A DNA stretch of 64,000 bases from contig CACGUF010000001.1 in assembly GCA_902576125.1 (NCBI GenBank), positions 1 through 64,000 on the forward strand. The letters run 5' to 3'. The stretch is from an uncultured Alphaproteobacteria bacterium (GTDB lineage: Bacteria > Pseudomonadota > Alphaproteobacteria > HIMB59 > GCA-002718135). Shown one piece after another: positions 41,053-49,483 of the stretch (its first letter is position 1; each line of letters begins with the position of its first letter). The translations under genes were made by a program, and so were the position numbers. A model generated the notes under the pieces. It ran no database searches. It was not told the DNA's origin and saw nothing but the letters and a program-made list of their open reading frames with translations.

Positions 41053-42384
41053 ATGGCAAAAAAGAAAAAAAAAATATTCACAACTCCACGTAAATCATGG
41101 ACTTTTGATGATTATACAAATTCAGAAATAAGAAGAGCAGCTGCAACAGGTATTTATGATATTCGTGGTGGTGGCTCAAAAAGAAAACTACCTCATTTTG
41201 ATGACCTGCTTTTTTTAGGAGCCTCTATGTCTCGGTATCCACTTGAGGGTTATAGAGAAAAATGTTTAACGAATGTTGTTTTAGGATCACGTTATGCAAA
41301 AAAGCCTTTAGAACTTGATATTCCAATAACAATTGCAGGTATGAGTTTTGGAGCATTATCTGGTCCGGCTAAAGAAGCTTTAGGCAGGGGCGCATCTATA
41401 GCTGGAACCTCAACTACAACTGGAGATGGAGGGATGACCAAAGAAGAGAGAGGTCAATCTAAAACACTTGTTTACCAACTTCTTCCTTCTCGTTATGGAA
41501 TGAATCCTGATGATTTGAGAAAAGCTGATGCTATTGAAGTTGTTATTGGTCAAGGAGCAAAACCTGGTGGTGGAGGTATGTTATTAGGTCAAAAAATTAG
41601 TGACCGTGTGGCAGAAATGAGAGATCTGCCTAAAGGGATCGATCAAAGATCAGCATGCCGACATCCTGATTGGACAGGCCCTGATGATCTAGCGATAAAA
41701 ATTACAGAATTGAGAGAAATAACAAAATGGAAAGTGCCAATCTTTGTTAAAATTGCAGGAGCTAGACCGTACTACGATACTGCCTTAGCTATAAAAGCGG
41801 GAGCTGATGTAGTTGTGCTTGATGGTATGCAGGGTGGAACAGCAGCTACACAGGAAGTTTTTATTGAAAATGTTGGACAGCCTACATTAGCTTGTATACG
41901 TCCCGCAGTCGATGCTCTTCAAGATTTAAATATGCATCGAAAAGTGCAACTTATAATTTCCGGAGGCATTCGAAATGGAGCCGATGTTTCTAAGGCACTT
42001 GCTTTAGGTGCAGACGCTGTATCAATTGGGTCAGCAGCGATGATAGCAATTGGAGATAATGATCCTAAATGGGAAAAAGAATATAAAAAACTTGGAAGTG
42101 TATCCGGAGCATATGACGATTGGCATGAAGGTAATGACCCAGCAGGTATATCTACGCAAGATAAAAAATTAATGAAAAGATTAGACCCCATTAAAGCAGG
42201 TAAAAAATTATCTAATTATTTAAAAGTGATGACTTTAGAAGCACAAACAATAGCACGAGCGTGTGGTAAAAATAATTTGCATAATTTAGAACCTGAGGAT
42301 CTGTGTGCTTTAACGGTTGAATCTGCAGCTATGGCCCGAGTTCCTTTAGCAGGCACGAATTGGATACCAGGTTTTGATAAATAA
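41053..42384 (+). CDS. N-methylglutamate synthase-type subunit C (glutamate synthase FMN domain), copy 2, lacking the Fe-S cysteines
   Basis: KIAGARPYYDTALAIKAGADVVVLDGMQGGTAAT, ISGGIRNGADVSKALALGADAVSIGSA; DDWHEGNDPAGISTQD replaces the Cys motif. Confidence 0.84.
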   Translation: MAKKKKKIFTTPRKSWTFDDYTNSEIRRAAATGIYDIRGGGSKRKLPHFDDLLFLGASMSRYPLEGYREKCLTNVVLGSRYAKKPLELDIPITIAGMSFGALSGPAKEALGRGASIAGTSTTTGDGGMTKEERGQSKTLVYQLLPSRYGMNPDDLRKADAIEVVIGQGAKPGGGGMLLGQKISDRVAEMRDLPKGIDQRSACRHPDWTGPDDLAIKITELREITKWKVPIFVKIAGARPYYDTALAIKAGADVVVLDGMQGGTAATQEVFIENVGQPTLACIRPAVDALQDLNMHRKVQLIISGGIRNGADVSKALALGADAVSIGSAAMIAIGDNDPKWEKEYKKLGSVSGAYDDWHEGNDPAGISTQDKKLMKRLDPIKAGKKLSNYLKVMTLEAQTIARACGKNNLHNLEPEDLCALTVESAAMARVPLAGTNWIPGFDK

Positions 42385-42408
42385 TTTTTAATTTATTATA
42401 ACTTAAAT

Positions 42409-42954
42409 CTAAATAATTTTTTTTAATTCAGTTTTTATTGGACTAAAGTGAATTATTTCGATGTTTTCATTTAAATTAGGATTAAAGAAAAAATTATGAA
42501 AAAAAGTATATTTCCATTTTGCATCATTTTTTTTTAATTTATTAATATTAACTGGAAAATAAAAACCAGTCTCTCTTTCAAAAAATTGTGTATTTAATTT
42601 TTTTTTCTTAATTATTTTTTTATATAATTCTGAATTAACATCAAAAGTGGCAGTAAAGGAACCATCAAAGTTAGCGGGAGTATTATAATATTCTGATGAA
42701 AGAAATTTTACAATTTTATCAAATCTTATTTCAGGTTCATTTGTTTGTTTAATCATAAATTCAAACATTTTAGCTGTATCATTGCAGTTTTTTTCAAGCA
42801 GTACTGATCTAATACTACAAAGCTCTTTGTTTGATTTAATTTCTGATAGATTAGCTACTGTTCCTTCAGATGGTTTTCCACTAAACATCCTGAAATTACG
42901 TTGTCGAATACTACACTGCCAAACAACAAAATTACTCCAACCAATCTTTGACAT
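42409..42954 (-). CDS. Hypothetical protein (181 aa) downstream of GmaS
   Basis: Complete ORF, same strand and 15 nt downstream of gmaS; no domain recognised. Confidence 0.7.
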   Translation of the reverse strand: MSKIGWSNFVVWQCSIRQRNFRMFSGKPSEGTVANLSEIKSNKELCSIRSVLLEKNCNDTAKMFEFMIKQTNEPEIRFDKIVKFLSSEYYNTPANFDGSFTATFDVNSELYKKIIKKKKLNTQFFERETGFYFPVNINKLKKNDAKWKYTFFHNFFFNPNLNENIEIIHFSPIKTELKKII

Positions 42955-42969
42955 GTTTAATTTATAAAT

Positions 42970-44325
42970 TTAACAATCTAAAGTATTGTCTCTTTCCCAT
43001 TGAGTAATTATGTTAGATTTATTTGATTTTGATTTTTTGAAGCCAATTCTCTTTTCTTGAGATGAATTATACTTTTTAATTTCTCTATTTTTTAACGTTA
43101 TGTAGGAATTAATAACATCTTTACCAAAAGCAGACTTAAGAACTTTGCTTTTATTTAGATTACTTAATGCCTGATTTAAACTTAATGGTAATTTTTTTGC
43201 ACCTTTAACCTTATGAGCTTCCTCATACATATTTACGTTAATAGGTTTACCTGGGTTTCTTTTTTTATCTAAACCATCTAATCCTGCTGCAATAATTCCA
43301 GCTTGTAATAAATAAGGATTAGTTGCTCCATCCATTAACCTTAATTCAAATCTACCTGATCCGGGAACACGTATCATATGAGTTCTATTATTACCAGAAT
43401 AGGTAATAGTGTTAGGAGACCAAGTAGCTCCAGAATCAGTAACAGGAGCATTAATTCTTTTATAACTATTAATGGTTGGATTAAACCACGCAGTTAAAGC
43501 TTCAGCTGAGTTCATAATTCCACCCATAAAATGGTAAGCAGTTTTTGATAAGCCTAATTGATCTTTTTTATCTAAAAATAAATTCTTACCTTTTTTATTC
43601 CAGATTGATAGGTGCGCATGACACCCATTTCCAGTTTTATCTATAAAGGGTTTTGGCATAAAGGTAGCTCTTAAACCTACTTTTTCTGCTAAAGTTCTAA
43701 CCATAAATTTAAAAAAAACATGACGGTCAGCTGTTTGTAGGCAGTCTGAAAAATCCCAATTCATTTCAAATTGTCCATTAGCATCTTCATGATCATTTTG
43801 GTACGGACCCCAACCAAGCATAATCATTGAATCACATATACCTCTAATTAAATCATACTGACGCATCAATGCAGATTGATCATAACAAGGTTTATCAGCA
43901 ATATCTTTTTGATCTGCAATAGAATCACCACTTGGAGAAATTAAAAAATATTCGCATTCAACACCACTTTTTAAGTGCATATTTTTCTTTGCTAATTTAT
44001 TAATTTGATTACGTAACATAACACGAGGAGAGGCATCTACTGGTTTACCATCCATCCATAAATCTGCTGCTAACCAACCAACATCCATTTGCCATGGAAG
44101 TTGTATAAAACTATTCGGATCAGGTATTGCTGCCATATCTGGGTCAGATGGAGACATATCTAAGTAAGTAGAAAAACCCGCAAATCCTGCACCTTCTTTT
44201 TGCATTTCTTTTATAGATTGAGCAGGGACTAATTTAGATCTAAGTACTCCAAAAAAATCTACATAACTTATTAAAAAGTATTTTATTTTTTTCTTTTTTG
44301 CGACCTCCGCCAGATTTATAGCCAT
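42970..44325 (-). CDS. gmaS: Gamma-glutamylmethylamide synthetase (GS family)
   Basis: KYFLISYVDFFGVLRSKLVP, GAGFAGFSTYLDMSPSDPDM, QNDHEDANGQFEMNW, TGNGCHAHLSIW; closely resembles GmaS of methylated-amine-utilising Alphaproteobacteria. Confidence 0.88.
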   Translation of the reverse strand: MAINLAEVAKKKKIKYFLISYVDFFGVLRSKLVPAQSIKEMQKEGAGFAGFSTYLDMSPSDPDMAAIPDPNSFIQLPWQMDVGWLAADLWMDGKPVDASPRVMLRNQINKLAKKNMHLKSGVECEYFLISPSGDSIADQKDIADKPCYDQSALMRQYDLIRGICDSMIMLGWGPYQNDHEDANGQFEMNWDFSDCLQTADRHVFFKFMVRTLAEKVGLRATFMPKPFIDKTGNGCHAHLSIWNKKGKNLFLDKKDQLGLSKTAYHFMGGIMNSAEALTAWFNPTINSYKRINAPVTDSGATWSPNTITYSGNNRTHMIRVPGSGRFELRLMDGATNPYLLQAGIIAAGLDGLDKKRNPGKPINVNMYEEAHKVKGAKKLPLSLNQALSNLNKSKVLKSAFGKDVINSYITLKNREIKKYNSSQEKRIGFKKSKSNKSNIITQWERDNTLDC

Positions 44326-44442
44326 TTTATCTCCTTAAATATTTAAATAACAGATTATTAACCCTCAAATAATAATTAATAAATACATTTTTTATAAAAC
44401 ATTTAATAACTAATCAACAATACTTTTTCTATAAATATCCAA

Positions 44443-45288
44443 ATGAAAGCAATTATATTAAATCTTATAGCTTGGGGCACACTACCCATAATGGACGGTA
44501 TGGCAAAATATTTAAGTACTGAGATGCATTTTGTAGAAGTTGTATGGGCAAGATATTTTTTTATGGTTGCCATGAGTCTTCCAATCACATTTTTCTTTTT
44601 TAGAAAATATCTTACATGGCCACGTAATTTCTTACTTCAAATGTCTAGAAGTATTTTTTTATTTTTATCAACTATTTGTTTTTTTTATGCCATTTCTGTT
44701 ATTTCTTTAGCAAAATCCCTTACCTTAGCTTTTGTTGCTCCAATCTTTGTTACAATTTTATCTGCTTTGTTATTAAAAGAAAAAGTTGGGATTCATCGAT
44801 GGGCTGCAGTATTTGTAGGATTTATTGGAGCACTTATTATTATTCAGCCTGGTATTATCAAAATTAACTTAGCATCAATTGCAAGTCTTGGAGCAGGAAT
44901 ATCCTATGCATTTTATGTAATTTCAACTAGAAAACTTTCATCTTTTGACAACCCCTATCTAACATTAATATTTACTGGTGTAGTTGGCGCTATTATAATT
45001 AGTGTTATTGTTCCATATTTTTGGACAACGCCAACTATTAATCAATGGCTTTTAATGATTGGTTTAGCGGCTGTTGGAATGTTTGCTCATTTTTGTTTAA
45101 TCTTATCATTAAACTATGCTGAAGCATCTAAGCTTGCACCTTTGGCTTATTTTGAAATAGTTAATAATATTTTAATTGGTTATTATTTCTTTGGCGACTT
45201 TCCAAACAAATGGTTATGGTTAGGTTTATTTTTTATTGTATCAAGTGGAATTTATATTTCAATAAGAGAAATAAAAAAATTAAATTAA
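44443..45288 (+). CDS. DMT superfamily (EamA) transporter
   Basis: About 10 TM segments in two EamA halves, 281 aa. Confidence 0.85.
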   Translation: MKAIILNLIAWGTLPIMDGMAKYLSTEMHFVEVVWARYFFMVAMSLPITFFFFRKYLTWPRNFLLQMSRSIFLFLSTICFFYAISVISLAKSLTLAFVAPIFVTILSALLLKEKVGIHRWAAVFVGFIGALIIIQPGIIKINLASIASLGAGISYAFYVISTRKLSSFDNPYLTLIFTGVVGAIIISVIVPYFWTTPTINQWLLMIGLAAVGMFAHFCLILSLNYAEASKLAPLAYFEIVNNILIGYYFFGDFPNKWLWLGLFFIVSSGIYISIREIKKLN

Positions 45289-45295
45289 TAAAATA

Positions 45296-46183
45296 ATGAA
45301 TTTAACAGATAAACAAAAAGGAATTTTTCTATCTTTATTTGGTGTGCTAATTATTACTCCAGATTCTTTATTTATTCGTCTAATCAATATTCCGTCTTGG
45401 GAGTTACTTTTTTATAGAGGACTAATCCCTTCCTTTTGCTTATTTATTTTCTTATTCCTTTATTATAAAAAAAATTTTTTTCATGCTTTATTAATAACAG
45501 GACTGCCTGGTTTATTATATGCTGTCTTAATTGCATTAGGTAACACTGCATTTGTACTATCCATTCAAAATACAAATGTAGCAAATACACTAATCATGAT
45601 TGCATTAACTCCTTTTGCAACCGCCATACTAAGCTCAATATTTATAAAAGAATATCCGAGTAAAAGAATGTGGTTAACAATTATCGCTTGTTTTGCGACT
45701 ATATTATTTATTTTTTATGAGTCTTATCAAGGGGGGCGTCTTTTTGGAGATTTTTTTGGATTGCTAACAGCTATTTTTATGGGTGGTGGTGCTGTTGTTA
45801 TTCGCTATAGTAAGTCATTTGATTTTCTTCCTTCACTTTTAATAGCTAAATTATTTACTATTTTAATAGCGTTTGCATTTATTGACTCATTTCCTGGATC
45901 TCTTTTAGTTAGTTCAGATCAATTATTCTTTATAATTATAATGGGATTATTTTTACTTATCCCATTAGCATGTATAACTATTGCCCCAAGATATATTCCA
46001 GCATATGAAGTTGAAATATTTTTTATTCTAGAGACTATTCTTGGACCAATTTGGGTATGGCTAGTTATTCATGAACAGCCTTCATCAAAAACAATAATTG
46101 GAGGAATTGTCATAATATTAATTATTTTTACCCATACTTTTTTTGAGCTTAGAGAAAATAAAAAAAATACTCAAAATATATAA
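45296..46183 (+). CDS. DMT superfamily (EamA) transporter
   Basis: About 10 TM segments, NTNVANTLIMIALTPFATAILS, 295 aa; 7 nt downstream of the previous EamA gene. Confidence 0.83.
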   Translation: MNLTDKQKGIFLSLFGVLIITPDSLFIRLINIPSWELLFYRGLIPSFCLFIFLFLYYKKNFFHALLITGLPGLLYAVLIALGNTAFVLSIQNTNVANTLIMIALTPFATAILSSIFIKEYPSKRMWLTIIACFATILFIFYESYQGGRLFGDFFGLLTAIFMGGGAVVIRYSKSFDFLPSLLIAKLFTILIAFAFIDSFPGSLLVSSDQLFFIIIMGLFLLIPLACITIAPRYIPAYEVEIFFILETILGPIWVWLVIHEQPSSKTIIGGIVIILIIFTHTFFELRENKKNTQNI

Positions 46184-46284
46184 AAATGGCCAAAATTTAG
46201 GAAAAATATACCCATAATTCACTTAAAAAAACAATAATTTACTGTTGAATCTCATAATAAAGGTCTAGATAGAACTCGTAATTT

Positions 46285-46340
46285 ATCGTTCATCTCATTA
46301 ATTGAGTGAGACGGAAGTAGGTAAGATCCGAAGGAACGCA
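46285..46340 (+). ncRNA. Probable glutamine (glnA-type) riboswitch aptamer
   Basis: ATCGTTCATCTCA...TGAGACGGAAGTAGGTAAGATCCGAAGGAACGCA: P1 CGTTC 46287-46291/GAACG 46334-46338, P2 TCTCA/TGAGA, conserved GACGGAAGTAGG and CCGAAGGAACGC. Confidence 0.78.
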
Positions 46341-46378
46341 GTTCATTTGATTTTTCTTTTTACTTCTTTTTTTTTGAT

Positions 46379-46407
46379 GAGTTAAACGGTTATTTTGAAT
46401 TTAACTC
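46379..46407 (+). promoter_or_regulatory. Possible riboswitch expression-platform hairpin adjacent to the amtB ribosome-binding site
   Basis: GAGTTAAA 46379-46386 / TTTAACTC 46400-46407, 3 nt before AGGAGG 46411-46416. Confidence 0.55.
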
Positions 46408-46420
46408 GTAAGGAGGCAAA

Positions 46421-47701
46421 ATGACGTTGGAAGAATTAAATGTTTTTGTCACCACACAAGCAAACGTAGGCATGGAAGCTTACTATTGGTGGTGTACTGG
46501 ACTTATGATTATTATTCACGTTGGTTTCTTAATGTATGAAGTAGGCGCTACAAGAATGCAAAACGCTGTTTCTTCAGGTGTTAAAAATTTATTAGCATTT
46601 GCATTTATGATTCCAACATTTTGGCTATTTGGATGGTGGATCTATTTAGCTTTTCCTGGAGGATTTGTACCTATTGATTTAGAAGGATACGGAGCTCCTT
46701 GGAATGTTTCTATGGGACCAATGCTAAGTGACCAGGCTACTGGTGTATTCTGGGCTGCATTTACTCTATTTGCTTGTACTACTGCTTCAATTTTTTCTGG
46801 AGCTGTAATTGAAAGAATTAGAATTAGTGCATTTGTGTTCCTAGCAGTTGTATTAGGATCTGTCGTTTGGATTTTAGCAGCTTCTTGGGGATGGCATCCA
46901 GATGGATGGCTTGTAACTGGATGGGGATTCCATGATGTAGCGGCCGCAGGGTGTGTTCACACTGTTGCAGGATTATTTGCATTTGGGGTGCTTTTAAACC
47001 TTGGACCAAGAGTAGGAAAATATAATGATGATGGCTCTATGAATGATCTTGAAGGTCATAGCTTAGTTCTATCTTTTGTTGGCTTATTAACTTTGATAGT
47101 AGGTTTCTTTGGATTCCTAGGAGCTTGTTTAATTTGGGCAGGATCAGATTTTGGAGGTTGGATAAATATTTATGGTGCACCAGCTACATTATCTTCTTTT
47201 GCATTCAATACTTTGATGGGTCTAGCTGGAGGCATGATCGGTGCTTTCTGGTGGAGTAAAGGAAATCCTTTCTGGATGATGTCAGGTGGACTAGCAGGTA
47301 TATTCATATGTGCTGGTGGTCTTGATATTTGGTATCCTGGGTTCGCATTTATTCTTGGAACAGTTGCAGGATGTGTAATTATTCCAGCAAACAATTGGCT
47401 TCATAACACTTTTAAAATAGATGACTGTGTAGGAGCAGTATCAATTCACGGTGTTTGTGGTATCTTAGGTATGTTGTGTGTAGGACTTTTTGCTTCTGGA
47501 TTTCCAGCAGCAGGAGATATTCCAGCTTCAAATCTAACAGGTCAAATTGTTGGTGCTATTGTAATGGCTTTAACTGGATTTGTGCCGGGCTATGTTATTT
47601 CATATATTATGAAATTGGCTGGCTGGTTACGTGTACCAGATCACATTCAAAAAGCAGGTATTGATAAGGCTGAGCTTGGATTACAAGCTTATAACCAGTA
47701 A
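46421..47701 (+). CDS. amtB: Ammonium transporter
   Basis: Amt family motifs (VAAAGCVHTVAGLFAFG, DDCVGAVSIHGVCGILG), 426 aa polytopic. Confidence 0.93.
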   Translation: MTLEELNVFVTTQANVGMEAYYWWCTGLMIIIHVGFLMYEVGATRMQNAVSSGVKNLLAFAFMIPTFWLFGWWIYLAFPGGFVPIDLEGYGAPWNVSMGPMLSDQATGVFWAAFTLFACTTASIFSGAVIERIRISAFVFLAVVLGSVVWILAASWGWHPDGWLVTGWGFHDVAAAGCVHTVAGLFAFGVLLNLGPRVGKYNDDGSMNDLEGHSLVLSFVGLLTLIVGFFGFLGACLIWAGSDFGGWINIYGAPATLSSFAFNTLMGLAGGMIGAFWWSKGNPFWMMSGGLAGIFICAGGLDIWYPGFAFILGTVAGCVIIPANNWLHNTFKIDDCVGAVSIHGVCGILGMLCVGLFASGFPAAGDIPASNLTGQIVGAIVMALTGFVPGYVISYIMKLAGWLRVPDHIQKAGIDKAELGLQAYNQ

Positions 47702-47721
47702 CAGATAGAAAGGAACATATT

Positions 47722-47895
47722 ATGAATACATTTCCTGGAGAATCAGCAAGTTGGGAAGGTGTAGATGCTTATTTTACATGGGCAGGCTCATCAGGCATGC
47801 TTGTTCTGTTTACTTTAGTTGCAGCAGCTATATGCTTAGGTGTAATTATTGCAGCGGCAAGACATGAATCTGAAATAGCTGATAATAACAAGTAA
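47722..47895 (+). CDS. Small single-TM protein (57 aa) downstream of amtB
   Basis: MNTFPGESASWEGVDAYFTWAGSSGMLVLFTLVAAAICLGVIIAAARHESEIADNNK; AAAGGAAC RBS; below the ORF-track length cutoff. Confidence 0.75.
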   Translation: MNTFPGESASWEGVDAYFTWAGSSGMLVLFTLVAAAICLGVIIAAARHESEIADNNK

Positions 47896-47911
47896 ATTTA
47901 TTTTATAAATT

Positions 47912-47943
47912 AAAAGGGCAGTATTTTTTACTGCCCTTTTTTT
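47912..47943 (+). terminator. Intrinsic terminator of the amtB unit
   Basis: AAAAGGGCAGTA-loop-TACTGCCCTTTT followed by T-run. Confidence 0.9.
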
Positions 47944-47972
47944 ATTTATGAATATAAGATCAGTAACTTAAT

Positions 47973-48143
47973 ATGAATTATAAAATTATTGAAAATTTCT
48001 TAAGCAATATTTATCAATTAGGTTTTGAATATAAAATAATTGTAATTATTTTATGGATTGTCATAATGTTTATCTTACTTAGAAAGTTAGCAAAAAAAGA
48101 TAATGAATTTTATTTAAAAGATTTTTTTAAAAAGAAAAAATAA
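47973..48143 (+). CDS. Putative small single-TM protein (56 aa)
   Basis: MNYKIIENFLSNIYQLGFEYKIIVIILWIVIMFILLRKLAKKDNEFYLKDFFKKKK; one hydrophobic segment; no strong RBS. Confidence 0.45.
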   Translation: MNYKIIENFLSNIYQLGFEYKIIVIILWIVIMFILLRKLAKKDNEFYLKDFFKKKK

Positions 48144-48154
48144 TTAAAATTTAT

Positions 48155-48403
48155 TTATTGTTTAGATACAGTTACAATAGATATTAATATTAATAAAATA
48201 AAACTTATTATTCCACAAAAAACTGATCCAAATAAAATAAAAGAAAGAGTAAGCATAAAGTTACCACTATCTATTTTATTAAAAAAAAATGGTGTTTGTA
48301 AAGTTTGGTCTATAAGGCATAAAAAACACAAAACCATTAAGCCGGTAAAAAAACCTCTTTTATAAAATTTAATCCACTTTTCTTTAATTAATTTTATATT
48401 CAT
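48155..48403 (-). CDS. Small membrane protein (82 aa), hypothetical
   Basis: Two hydrophobic segments; last gene of the minus-strand unit beginning at 52840. Confidence 0.55.
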   Translation of the reverse strand: MNIKLIKEKWIKFYKRGFFTGLMVLCFLCLIDQTLQTPFFFNKIDSGNFMLTLSFILFGSVFCGIISFILLILISIVTVSKQ

Positions 48404-48436
48404 TTAGTTATATTACACGAAATTGAATTTAAATCA

Positions 48437-49453
48437 TTATTCTAAAAGATCATTAACTGCCTGATCTAAAGCAGTTTCAAAACCTTTATCGTTTCCTGGA
48501 TTAGCAACACAATGCCCCCAGACCGAGTTGTAAGTTCTCAATTCAGCGTTTTTAATATGTTTTGCTTCAAATTCATTATCTTCAGGTGGAAAATATAAAT
48601 CATTACTGCATGGTATAATAATAGTTTTTGCTTTTATATTTTTTAAAGCCTCTATAAAATTACCATTATATTGTTTTCCAATAGAGATATCTCCTTTTTG
48701 CCATGTTAAAAGTTTTGTTAAAAGATTATTTGCATCCCAATTTTTGATGTGATCATTTTCCCAATCAACTAACAATTCTTCCACATTTTGATAACCTAAA
48801 TTTTTATATTTTTGTTCTCTAAAGAATGTTTGTGAAAAAGCCCAACCTGCATAGACTCTTCCAAAGGCTTTTAGTCCTCTAACTGGAGGCGATGTATAAT
48901 CACCATTATTCCAGGCAGGATCAGCGCAAAGAGCAGCTTTTACACCTTCTAAAAAAACAAAATTATGCTCCGATGTTTTAGCTGAAGCACAAAAAGGTAA
49001 AATAGCATTCACCATATCTGGGTATTGAGCAGCCCATTGATAGGATTGACAGCCTGCCATTGACCATCCAGCAACTAAAGCAATTTTGCTAATGTTAAGA
49101 TGTTCTGTTAATAATTTATATTGGCAAGCAATATTATCAAATAAAGATATTGTTGGAAATTTGGATCCTTTTTGATCTATTTCTGCATTGCTAGGAGATG
49201 TAGATAAGCCATTACCAAATAAGTTTACAGATATAATAAAATGCTTTTCTGGATTTATAGCCCTATTAGTTCCAAAGAAACCTTCGTTTCTATTATGAGT
49301 ACCAGTATAAAAAGTAGGTAAAATAATTACATTACTTTTATCTGAATTTAATGAACCGTATGTTTTATATGCAAGTTTAGCTGAAAGTAAAATTTCACCT
49401 GATAAAAGCTCTACATTGCCAAGGTTATAAATTTCATAGTCAATATTATTCAT
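48437..49453 (-). CDS. Alpha/beta hydrolase, homoserine O-acetyltransferase (MetX)-like
   Basis: Nucleophile elbow VAGWSMAGCQSYQWAAQYP; HCVANPGNDKGFE catalytic His region. Confidence 0.83.
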   Translation of the reverse strand: MNNIDYEIYNLGNVELLSGEILLSAKLAYKTYGSLNSDKSNVIILPTFYTGTHNRNEGFFGTNRAINPEKHFIISVNLFGNGLSTSPSNAEIDQKGSKFPTISLFDNIACQYKLLTEHLNISKIALVAGWSMAGCQSYQWAAQYPDMVNAILPFCASAKTSEHNFVFLEGVKAALCADPAWNNGDYTSPPVRGLKAFGRVYAGWAFSQTFFREQKYKNLGYQNVEELLVDWENDHIKNWDANNLLTKLLTWQKGDISIGKQYNGNFIEALKNIKAKTIIIPCSNDLYFPPEDNEFEAKHIKNAELRTYNSVWGHCVANPGNDKGFETALDQAVNDLLE

Positions 49454-49483
49454 TATAATAAAATATAATCTATTTTATATGTT

